From JBBQFC01 sp038321615 (GTDB taxonomy: Bacteria; Bacteroidota; Bacteroidia; Flavobacteriales_D; Cryomorphaceae), in assembly GCA_038321615.1 (NCBI GenBank), contig JBBQFC010000076.1:1-13392 (forward strand): DNA of 13,392 nucleotides, read 5' to 3'. Both the position numbers and the translations under genes were made by a program. Below are positions 6,316 to 13,392 of the stretch, in pieces (the first letter of the stretch is position 1; each line of letters opens with the position of its first letter). Below the pieces are notes generated by a model. The model was not told the origin of the DNA. It saw only the letters and a program-made list of their open reading frames with translations, and made no database searches.

Positions 6316-6945
6316 ATGAGTGAAGAAGAAGAAAAAAATTTAAGAGAAGAGCAGATCGTGGAAGCGTCGCTCCGCGTCTTTATGACCTACGGAATTAAGA
6401 GCGTAACCATGGACGACGTTGCCAAACACCTCCGCATTTCGAAGAAGACGCTTTACCTGTATTTTAAAGACAAAAATGATCTGGTGCAGCGCTGCCTCGA
6501 CTTCGACTGCGTAGACACGGAGCGCAGAATTACGGCTATTCAAGCAAAAGAGCTCAACGCTATCGACGAGATATTTGAGATTTCGCAGTATGTGCTCGAA
6601 GAGCTCCGAAGCATTCACCCTTCGATTTTCCACGACCTGGAAAAGTACTATCCCGGCGCTTTCAATGCCATGCACAACCTGCACCATGAGCACGTAATTA
6701 AAGTGATACGGCGCAATCTGGACAATGGGATCAGAGAAGGGGTGTACCGCGACAACCTTCATGTAGAAGTAATGTCGATACTGTGGGTACAACGGCTCAA
6801 CCTCGTATTCCGAAACGATCTTTTCCCGATGCCGAAATACAACCTGGCAGAAGTGTACTTGCAGATTTTCGATCACCACATTCGAGGCATTGCCAGTAAA
6901 AAAGGCTTGAAATACCACGAGAAGAAACTGAGCAAACTCAATTAA
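6316..6945 (+). CDS. TetR/AcrR-family transcriptional regulator
   Basis: This 209-residue one-component repressor has an N-terminal DNA-binding domain at about residues 10-56: QIVEASLRVFMTYG, then the helix-turn-helix VTMDDVAKHLRISKKTLYLYF, ending in KDKNDL, the typical TetR layout. The C-terminal part (about 60-205) is helical and poorly conserved, as expected of a ligand-binding and dimerisation domain. The ATG at 6316 is chosen as start. An in-frame GTG at 6307 would add three residues but overlaps the -7 element TACTTTTG and so is unlikely. The gene is first in the operon, 15 bases ahead of the outer membrane factor, so it probably senses a pump substrate and represses the pump genes and itself. 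Candidate operator palindromes lie in the 143-base region shared with asnS. The ligand cannot be predicted. Confidence 0.93.
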   Translation: MSEEEEKNLREEQIVEASLRVFMTYGIKSVTMDDVAKHLRISKKTLYLYFKDKNDLVQRCLDFDCVDTERRITAIQAKELNAIDEIFEISQYVLEELRSIHPSIFHDLEKYYPGAFNAMHNLHHEHVIKVIRRNLDNGIREGVYRDNLHVEVMSILWVQRLNLVFRNDLFPMPKYNLAEVYLQIFDHHIRGIASKKGLKYHEKKLSKLN

Positions 6946-6960
6946 ACAAACCAAGTATCA

Positions 6961-8295
6961 ATGTTTAGTAAAACGAAAATATTGCTGATAGGATTGCTTT
7001 TCGCAACAGCCGTCCAAGCCCAGCCTTTATCGCTCAGCCTTGAACAGGCGAGGCAAATGGCGGTCGATAGCAGCTATGCTACGCGAAACGCCCGCTACGA
7101 CACGGAGAAGAAGCGCAAGGAAGTAAAAGAAGTGTTGGCTGCAGGTTTGCCACAAGTGAACGGAAGCGCACAATTTCAGAATTTTCTTGATATACCGGTG
7201 TCGTTGGTTCCAGCAGAATTTACAGGAGGTGAACCGGGCGATTTTACCGCTTTGCAATTCGGTACGAAATACAATTTGACCGCAGGACTTTCTGCATCGC
7301 AACTCATTTTTGATGGCACTTATTTGGTGGGACTGAAAGCTTCGAAAACGGTGGTGCAGCTATCCATCAATCAAGAGCTGCGCACAGAGATGGAAATTAA
7401 GCTGAACGTTGGAGAATCCTATTACACCGTTCTTTTGGCTGAAGAGAATATCAAAGTCCTTCAGGAAAATCTCGACAACCTCGATAAGACCCTTCGCGAT
7501 ACGCGGGCGCTTTATGAGAACGGCCTTACAGAAGAGCAGGACGTAGATCAACTTCAGCTAAACAAGAATCAAGTTCAGATTAATTACGATCGATCGCTTC
7601 AGTTTCTCGACGTTTCCCGGCAAACGCTAAACTTCCTTTTGGGGCTCGAATTGGAACGTGACGTAGTGCTTTCCGATAAAATTGAAGACCTGGTGAAACT
7701 CAACAACAACGTGGCTTATTTGGAAACCGCGCCAAACCTTACGGCTCACCCAGATTACCTTTTGGCAAAGAGTAATTTAGAAATACAAGAACTGACCGTG
7801 AGAGGTGAAAAGTCCTACTACTATCCCAGTTTGAGTGCCTTTTTCAATCACCAGCAAGTTGGTCAGCGGAATGAATTCAATTTTCTCGATGGGGATGAAC
7901 CGTGGTATCCCACTACGATTGTCGGCGCCACGGTGAATGTTCCAATCTTCAGCGGCTTTCGCCGAAATGCGCGACTGGCACAAGCAAAAATAGGTTTTGA
8001 GCAAGGTTTACTTCAACTTGAGCAAACGGAAGAAAATCTCCGCTTGGGCATCACCCGATCGCGCAGCAATTACGCCAATGCGCTGAAAACCTGGGAAAAT
8101 CAAAAACAGAGCTACGAGCTCGCCCGCCGCATCAGCGAGAAAACCAATATAAAATATACCGCAGGTGTGTCAACGAGCTTTGAGCTCAATGTAGCCGAAA
8201 GCCAATTGCTCAATGAGCAGGGCAAATACATAGAGTCGGCTTATAACCTCCTCACCGCCAAACAAGAATTAGACGCAGCGTTAAACGTTTACTAA
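6961..8295 (+). CDS. TolC-family outer membrane factor of RND efflux system
   Basis: This 444-residue protein is the outer membrane channel of the tripartite pump. Residues 1-20 form a Sec signal peptide (KTKILLIGLLFATA, cleavage after VQA). The mature part has two OEP repeats, each with a long alpha-helical hairpin and a beta-hairpin stretch. The first spans roughly 25-240, with QLIFDGTYLVGLKASK as its strand-to-helix turn. The second runs from about 265, with VNVPIFSGFRRNARLAQAK as the matching turn. Such phi-F-D/S-G motifs are typical of TolC homologues. The C-terminal helix (NLLTAKQELDAALNVY) ends at the usual place, and the size is close to the family norm. It lies 15 bases after the regulator and 17 before the adaptor, in one transcription unit. 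Confidence 0.95.
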   Translation: MFSKTKILLIGLLFATAVQAQPLSLSLEQARQMAVDSSYATRNARYDTEKKRKEVKEVLAAGLPQVNGSAQFQNFLDIPVSLVPAEFTGGEPGDFTALQFGTKYNLTAGLSASQLIFDGTYLVGLKASKTVVQLSINQELRTEMEIKLNVGESYYTVLLAEENIKVLQENLDNLDKTLRDTRALYENGLTEEQDVDQLQLNKNQVQINYDRSLQFLDVSRQTLNFLLGLELERDVVLSDKIEDLVKLNNNVAYLETAPNLTAHPDYLLAKSNLEIQELTVRGEKSYYYPSLSAFFNHQQVGQRNEFNFLDGDEPWYPTTIVGATVNVPIFSGFRRNARLAQAKIGFEQGLLQLEQTEENLRLGITRSRSNYANALKTWENQKQSYELARRISEKTNIKYTAGVSTSFELNVAESQLLNEQGKYIESAYNLLTAKQELDAALNVY

Positions 8296-8312
8296 GCAAA
8301 CCAAACAAAGTC

Positions 8313-9452
8313 ATGAAACTTTATCAAATAATCAGTGTAAGTCTCCTTGCCGCCGCAATCGCAAGCTGCGGTGGAGAGACCAATCCAGCTCTCGAAAAGC
8401 TAAATGCCAGGCGCGATTCTCTCAAGGAAATTCGCAGCGATGTGGATGAGCAGCTCGCGGAGATCGAAGAGCAAATAGCCAAAATCGACAGTACAGTCGA
8501 TCGGAAACTCGTGACCACTATCACACCGGAGTCGGGTACTTTTAAGCACTACTTCGAAGTGTATGGCAGCGTGCAGAGCGACAAAGCCGCTATGATTTAC
8601 GCCGAAAGCACCGGAGCGGTGCGCCAAATATCGGTTACGGAAGGTCAGGAAGTGCTTAAAGGTCAGGTACTTATTACACAGGATGGCGATATTCTTGATC
8701 GAAACCTCGCGGAACTCCAAACCCAGCTCGACCTGGCCAGTACCTTATTTGAAAAACAAGATAGACTATGGAAGCAAAACATAGGTAGCGAAGTGCAATA
8801 CCTCGAAGCGAAGAATCGGAAAGAGGGTGTTGAAAATCAAGTGGCGACACTCAAAGAGCAGCGCGGACGATCTGTGGTGCGCGCACCTTTTGATGGGGTA
8901 GTCGACAAAATTTACCCTAAAATAGGCGAATTGGTCGGCATGCAATCACCTATGGTGCGATTGGTCAATCTCGATAAACTCTACGTTACCGCCGATGTTT
9001 CGGAGCGTTATGTTAACCAACTTGCGGAAGGCGACTCTGTGTCGATCATCGTAAACCGAAAAGACACGCTGAAGAGTACTATAAGCCGAATTGGGAAATT
9101 TATCAATCCCAATAACCGATCGTTTGAGGTGCGCGTAGATCTAAAAACAGACTTGGCATCTCTTCGCCCGAACTCCTTGGTCGCACTTAAAATCAATGAT
9201 TTAACTGAGGAACAAGCGGTTTACCTACCCTCGTCGGTGGTGATGCAAGACGGGAAAGGTGCAGACTATGTGTTTGTTGCCACAAATGCGGAAGGCGACG
9301 AAATGAAAGTGGAGAAGCGGCCTATAAAAAGCGGAATAAGTTACCAAGGCAAGACCGTTGTGGTGTCGGGCCTTAAAGCCGATGAGAAAATCATTGACAA
9401 AGGGTCGCGCACAGTGCGCGACGGCGATAAAATTGAAATAACCAGTATCTGA
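8313..9452 (+). CDS. RND efflux membrane-fusion (periplasmic adaptor) lipoprotein
   Basis: This 379-residue adaptor links the inner membrane pump to the outer membrane channel. It starts with a lipoprotein signal (residues 1-19, lipobox IASC with C19), so it should be acylated and membrane-anchored in the periplasm. Residues 27-62 form a short charged predicted coiled coil (LEKLNARRDSLKEIRSDVDE) not found in the minimal AcrA plan. The first lipoyl half is near 90-128 (VTEGQEVLKGQVL), a helical hairpin follows at about 130-183, and the second lipoyl half is near 185-215 (VVRAPFDGVVDKIYPKIGE). A beta-barrel (VRLVNLDKLYVTADVS, then FINPNNRSFEVRVDL) and a membrane-proximal domain (VSGLKADEKIIDKGSRTVRDGDKIEI) complete it. 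It stops four bases before the pump start, suggesting translational coupling. Confidence 0.95.
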   Translation: MKLYQIISVSLLAAAIASCGGETNPALEKLNARRDSLKEIRSDVDEQLAEIEEQIAKIDSTVDRKLVTTITPESGTFKHYFEVYGSVQSDKAAMIYAESTGAVRQISVTEGQEVLKGQVLITQDGDILDRNLAELQTQLDLASTLFEKQDRLWKQNIGSEVQYLEAKNRKEGVENQVATLKEQRGRSVVRAPFDGVVDKIYPKIGELVGMQSPMVRLVNLDKLYVTADVSERYVNQLAEGDSVSIIVNRKDTLKSTISRIGKFINPNNRSFEVRVDLKTDLASLRPNSLVALKINDLTEEQAVYLPSSVVMQDGKGADYVFVATNAEGDEMKVEKRPIKSGISYQGKTVVVSGLKADEKIIDKGSRTVRDGDKIEITSI

Positions 9453-9456
9453 AATC

Positions 9457-12400
9457 ATGGCAAAGCAACAACTGAAGAAAGGGGATAAAGGGTACAAAGA
9501 GTTTGGCTTATCGAGTCTCGCGGTCGGTAATCGCACCACCGTATTGGTATTGGCGGTTATTATTCTGCTGGGTGGAATCTCGGCTTACAATAGTATGCCC
9601 AAAGAGAATTTCCCCGACGTGGTAACGCCCGAAATATACGTAGGCACCGCTTACCCGGGCAATGCTCCGCTCGATATCGAAAAGCTCATTACGCGCCCAT
9701 TCGAAAAGGAAATCAACGCCATTACCGGTGTCGATGAAATTAACTCCACCAGTATTCAAGGGTTTTCTTCGATACAAGTAAAGTTCAACTTCGACGTAAG
9801 TCCCGAAGAAGCACTGCGCAAGGTGAAGGACAAGGTAGATATCGCCATGAGCGATAACGACTTCCCGAAAGATTTACCCGCCGATCCGAACGTGTTTGAA
9901 ATGAATTTTTCGGAATTGTTGCCTGTGATGAACATCAACCTTACCGGCGATTATTCCACCGATCAACTCAAGGAGTACGCCGAGTATCTGGAAGATGAAA
10001 TTGAAGACCTGCCGGAAATTACCAAAGTAGAAATACGCGGCGTGATGGATAAAGAGGTGAAAATCGATGTCGATTTACTCGCTATGGAGGCCATGAAGAT
10101 AAACTTCGACGATATCGCCAATGCCATTGCTCAGGAGAATGTCACAATTTCTGGAGGCGATTTATTGGTCGATGAATTTCGAAGAAACGTTCGTGTAATC
10201 GGTGAGTTTCGAGATATCAAAGAAATTGAAGATGTAATAGTTCGGCGTGAAGATCAAGAAGTAGTTTACCTGAAGAATATCGCCGAAGTATCCTTTGGCG
10301 AAAAGGAAAAAGAAAGCTATGCCCGAGAATTTGGTAAGTCGGTGGTAATGATCGACATCATGAAGCGCGCAGGTGAAAACCTGATCGAAGCTTCCGAGAA
10401 GATTAACGCGATTGTAGCGGATGCGAAGGAAAATGTATTTCCTGAAGATCTTGGACTTACCATCACCAACGATACCAGCGACCAAACAAAAACACAGGTC
10501 GATGAGCTCGAAAACAGTATCATCTTCGGGGTATTGCTTGTGGTTGGTGTATTGCTCTTTTTCCTCGGCTTGCGCAATGCATTATTTGTGGGCATTGCTA
10601 TACCGCTCAGTATGCTGATGAGTTTCATGATATTGGGTGCGCTCGGGGTTACCCTCAACGTAATGGTGCTTTTCGCCTTGGTTCTGGCCTTGGGTATGCT
10701 TGTGGACAATGGAATTGTGGTCGTCGAAAATGTGTATCGATTGATGGATGAGGGCTATTCGGCCGTGGACGCGGCTAAGCTCGGGGTGGGAGAAGTAGCG
10801 GTGCCCATTATTGCCTCTACTGCTACTACACTGGCCGCCTTCCTACCGCTGGCTTTTTGGCCGGGGTTAATGGGCGAGTTTATGTATTTCCTCCCGATAA
10901 CGTTGATCATAGTACTCAGTTCGTCCTTATTTGTGGCTTTGGTGATTAATCCGGTGTTGGTTGCCATGTACATGAAAGTGGGCGAAGAACGCCCCAACAA
11001 GGCAAAAACCATTCGCAATGGGCTAATCTTAATTGGAGTTGGTATTTTTTTCGATGCTATCGGGCTGAGTACGGATATCAAGGCTCTCGTTACCATTGGC
11101 AATTTAGCCATTATAGCTGGTTTGTTGAGCTTCCTTTACTACTACGTACTCGATCCGGGTACACGTCGGCTTCAAAATTCAGGACTTCCGAAGTTGGAAA
11201 ACGCCTATGAGCGTTTTTTAAAATTTGCGCTCGTTGCCGGTCGACCAAAATTCTTCCTTATAGGTACCATGGGCTTACTTTTCGCTTCAATTGCTTTAAT
11301 GAAGGTCTTCCCACCACAGGTAGAATTCTTCCCTAGCAACGAGCCCCAGTATTTGAATATTTTTATTGAGAAGCCTATCGGTACCGACATCGAAGAAACC
11401 AACAAGGTGACTAAAGCACTTGAGCAAAAGGTCATTCAAACCTTAGACAAGTATTACACCGATCCTAAAAATCCAAAAGAATCATTTATGATCGAATCGG
11501 TAATAGGGCAGGTGGGCGCCGGCACGAGTGATCCGATGCAGGGGCCCTCACTGGCGAATACACCGCATAAAGCGCGGATCACTGTGCAATTCACAAAATT
11601 TCAAGATCGCGAAGGTGTAGCTTCCAGCGATGTAATGGAAGAAGTGCGCGATGCGCTTCAAGGCTATCCGGGCACGCAGATTACCGTGAGTAAGAATGAG
11701 GGTGGGCCGCCCCAGGGAGCGCCAGTAAACGTAGAAATCCGAGGCGATGACTACGAACGGGTTATGGCCGATGCCCAAGGTTTTAAAGCCTTCATCGAAG
11801 ATCATAATATTGCCGGATTGGAAGAATTAAAGCTCGATGTCGAGAATGGAAAACCTGAAATGCCAATCATCATCGATCGCGCAAAAGCGCGGCAGCTGAA
11901 CCTTTCGACTTATCAAATAGGCGATGCTTTGCGCACCGCGCTGTTTGGCCGGGAAGTATCGACCTTTAAAGACGGAGAGGACGATTATCCGATCAATGTG
12001 CGCTTGATGAAGCACTACCGTGACAATGAAGATGCGCTGCTCAACATGCGACTCACCTTCCGCGATCAAGCTACCGGCAAGATTGTTCAGGTGCCGATCT
12101 CATCGGTGGCTACAGCCGAAAAATCGAGCACATTTTCGGCAGTTAAGCGGCGCGATCTCGACCGTGTGATTACTCTTACCTCCAATGTACTTACCGATTA
12201 CAATGCCAATGAAATTGTAGCAGAGATCAAAAAGCTTTCGGATGAATATGAATTTGGAGCGGGCAATAAGGTGATGTTTACCGGTCAGCAGGAAGAGCAG
12301 GCAAAGGAATTGGCTTTTCTAATTTCCGCCTTAGCCATAGCACTGTTCCTGATAATTCTGATAATTACAGCGCAATTTAATTCTGTTTCAACGCCGTTTA

Positions 12401-12942
12401 TCATTGGCTTTGCGGTGCTCTTCAGTTTGATAGGCGTGCTTCTGGGCCTGCTGGCATTCCAGATGAATTTCGTTATCATTATGACCATGATTGGTATCAT
12501 TTCCCTTGCGGGAATTGTGGTGAACAATGCTATTGTGTTGATCGATTACACAAATTTGATACGGGCTCGCCGCCGCGATGAACTGGGCTTAACCGATGCG
12601 CAGCATCTACCTTTTCCGGAAACGGTGAAGGCCATTATTGCCGGTGGGAAAACAAGACTTCGACCAGTAATTCTTACTGCCGTAACCACTATTCTTGGCT
12701 TAGTTCCATTGGCCATTGGTTTGAATATCAATTTCTTCACGCTGCTGAGTTCGTTTGATCCACAGATTTATGTGGGTGGAGATAACGTAATATTTTGGGG
12801 CCCTATATCCTGGACAATTATTTTTGGATTGACCTTCGCAACCTTCCTTACGCTGGTAATTGTGCCAGTGATGTATCTACTCCTTGCGAAACTCAAATAC
12901 CGCACTGTATTCAAAGAAACGACGGCTTACGAGATTAAGTAA
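9457..12942 (+). CDS. RND-family inner membrane efflux transporter
   Basis: This 1161-residue proton-driven pump has the duplicated RND plan. TM1 is near 28-46, a periplasmic porter/docking region near 50-350 (LPADPNVFEMN, ISGGDLL) and TM2-6 near 354-505. TM7 is near 596-616, a second periplasmic region runs to about 945, and TM8-12 lie near 951-1145. The TM4 site reads MLVDNGIVVVENVYR: D417 is kept, but the second aspartate of AcrB-type pumps is N418. In TM10, GIVVNNAIVLIDY has N1023 where AcrB has its essential lysine. It is about 110 residues longer than AcrB. Much of that is a hydrophobic insert at about 520-568 with two extra predicted membrane segments (GLILIGVGIFFDAIGL, IGNLAIIAGLLSFLYYYVL). 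Substrate class (drug, bile acid, lipid) cannot be told from sequence. The heavy-metal export (CzcA/CusA) signature is not evident. It is the last gene of the tetR operon. Confidence 0.96.
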   Translation: MAKQQLKKGDKGYKEFGLSSLAVGNRTTVLVLAVIILLGGISAYNSMPKENFPDVVTPEIYVGTAYPGNAPLDIEKLITRPFEKEINAITGVDEINSTSIQGFSSIQVKFNFDVSPEEALRKVKDKVDIAMSDNDFPKDLPADPNVFEMNFSELLPVMNINLTGDYSTDQLKEYAEYLEDEIEDLPEITKVEIRGVMDKEVKIDVDLLAMEAMKINFDDIANAIAQENVTISGGDLLVDEFRRNVRVIGEFRDIKEIEDVIVRREDQEVVYLKNIAEVSFGEKEKESYAREFGKSVVMIDIMKRAGENLIEASEKINAIVADAKENVFPEDLGLTITNDTSDQTKTQVDELENSIIFGVLLVVGVLLFFLGLRNALFVGIAIPLSMLMSFMILGALGVTLNVMVLFALVLALGMLVDNGIVVVENVYRLMDEGYSAVDAAKLGVGEVAVPIIASTATTLAAFLPLAFWPGLMGEFMYFLPITLIIVLSSSLFVALVINPVLVAMYMKVGEERPNKAKTIRNGLILIGVGIFFDAIGLSTDIKALVTIGNLAIIAGLLSFLYYYVLDPGTRRLQNSGLPKLENAYERFLKFALVAGRPKFFLIGTMGLLFASIALMKVFPPQVEFFPSNEPQYLNIFIEKPIGTDIEETNKVTKALEQKVIQTLDKYYTDPKNPKESFMIESVIGQVGAGTSDPMQGPSLANTPHKARITVQFTKFQDREGVASSDVMEEVRDALQGYPGTQITVSKNEGGPPQGAPVNVEIRGDDYERVMADAQGFKAFIEDHNIAGLEELKLDVENGKPEMPIIIDRAKARQLNLSTYQIGDALRTALFGREVSTFKDGEDDYPINVRLMKHYRDNEDALLNMRLTFRDQATGKIVQVPISSVATAEKSSTFSAVKRRDLDRVITLTSNVLTDYNANEIVAEIKKLSDEYEFGAGNKVMFTGQQEEQAKELAFLISALAIALFLIILIITAQFNSVSTPFIIGFAVLFSLIGVLLGLLAFQMNFVIIMTMIGIISLAGIVVNNAIVLIDYTNLIRARRRDELGLTDAQHLPFPETVKAIIAGGKTRLRPVILTAVTTILGLVPLAIGLNINFFTLLSSFDPQIYVGGDNVIFWGPISWTIIFGLTFATFLTLVIVPVMYLLLAKLKYRTVFKETTAYEIK

Positions 12943-12965
12943 GCGATTCAGATTTTAGAAGATTT

Positions 12966-12998
12966 AAAAGAACCGGACATTAGTTCGGTTTTTTTTTG
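12966..12998 (+). terminator. Rho-independent terminator of the efflux operon
   Basis: A 13-bp stem with two G-T pairs (AAAAGAACCGGAC with GTTCGGTTTTTTT) closes around an ATTA loop and ends in a run of T to 12998. It begins 24 bases after the pump stop codon. Confidence 0.9.
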
Positions 12999-13226
12999 AA
13001 TATCAAGTTTGAATTTTCACTTTGCTCATTCCACCGCGCGATCCAGATTCGCGCTATTAAAACATCTGGTGAGAAAACGCAATCAATGAAGACTGCAGAA
13101 ATGGTAGCGAAGTGGGCAATAAGCACATAGGGTTACCTACACGGATAGCGAGATCTTTGGAATTTACAAACTGTTAAATCCACGCATTTATAGGGCGACA
13201 TCACAACCCAGAAAGGTAGCCAATTT
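12999..13226. other. Intergenic stretch between operon terminator and DUF4249-like gene
   Basis: I see no gene, RNA or terminator for the minus-strand neighbour. A 14-codon start-to-stop frame at 13086-13130 (MKTAEMVAKWAIST) and an open frame from about 13122 into the neighbour's end are too short to support. Confidence 0.4.
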
Positions 13227-13392
13227 TCACATCTCAATATCCACCACATACACCCCATAACCTGCCCAGATACCTAAGCCACCACCAAGAATATTATTGT
13301 AAACCTGCGCTGGTTGTGCAAAAGGGTCGCCTTCGGCGGCAAAATAAGCGTCAAGTGAGCGCTTGTATTTAAAATATGCTTCGGAGCATGAT
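13227..13392 (-). CDS. DUF4249-like protein, C-terminal fragment (runs off window)
   Basis: Only the last 54 codons and the stop are in the window; the gene continues beyond the right edge. The visible part reads SCSEAYFKYKRSLDAYFAAE, then GDPFAQPAQVYNNILGGGLG, then IWAGYGVYVVDIEM. A Y-K-S-L helix, then NPF/DPF-A-P-V-I/Y-N-N-I, then GLGI(F/W)-GY is the pattern I associate with the C-terminus of DUF4249 proteins of Bacteroidota, which are usually lipoproteins encoded next to TonB-dependent receptors. The assignment is from memory of that pattern and the function of the family is not established. The N-terminus, and hence the signal peptide, cannot be seen. The gene is convergent with the efflux operon. 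Confidence 0.7.
   Translation of the reverse strand, partial: SCSEAYFKYKRSLDAYFAAEGDPFAQPAQVYNNILGGGLGIWAGYGVYVVDIEM

Noticed and set aside
6340..6954. 204-codon minus-strand frame opposite the TetR gene
   Set aside because: Antisense shadow; the plus strand encodes a clear TetR protein in an operon.
1..13392. CRISPR array, tRNA or rRNA genes, toxin-antitoxin or defence system
   Set aside because: I saw no regularly spaced short repeats, no tRNA cloverleaf or rRNA sequence, and no nuclease, toxin or defence domains in the coding regions.

Overview
The window looks like a chromosomal segment of a member of the Bacteroidota, probably from the flavobacterial side of the phylum. Four things point there: a secreted protein with a type IX secretion (T9SS) C-terminal sorting domain, the C-terminal tail of a DUF4249-like protein, start codons without clear Shine-Dalgarno sequences, and a TAnnTTTG-type promoter element ahead of the TetR gene. 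No step relies on a database search.

Layout. Positions 1-724 carry no intact gene. They hold one copy of an 83-base direct repeat (97-179), a probable remnant of an intron-encoded maturase, and a well-formed 3' end of a group II intron (domains V and VI, 604-677). A short-chain dehydrogenase follows on the plus strand (725-1522), and the second repeat copy (1588-1670) lies just after it. Positions 1671-2069 are gene-poor and decayed. A small fasciclin (FAS1) protein is encoded on the minus strand (2119-2526) with a strong terminator. Another gene-poor gap (2527-3186) precedes a T9SS-exported two-module protein (3187-4548) with its own terminator. Asparaginyl-tRNA synthetase is on the minus strand (4742-6172).

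Divergent from asnS is the main functional unit, a four-gene plus-strand operon (6316-12942): a TetR-family regulator, a TolC-like outer membrane factor, a lipoprotein membrane-fusion (HlyD/AcrA-type) adaptor and an RND inner-membrane pump. Gaps between these genes are 15, 17 and 4 bases, and a 13-bp-stem terminator closes the unit at 12966-12998. Together they form a complete tripartite efflux system with a linked, probably autoregulating, repressor. The window ends with a minus-strand fragment that is the C-terminus of a DUF4249-like protein.

I found no convincing undescribed multi-gene system. The points most worth a second look are the intron relic and the diverged direct repeats around the dehydrogenase, the RND pump with a modified proton-relay site and two extra predicted membrane segments, the FAS1 protein without an export signal, and the palindromes in the asnS/tetR intergenic region.
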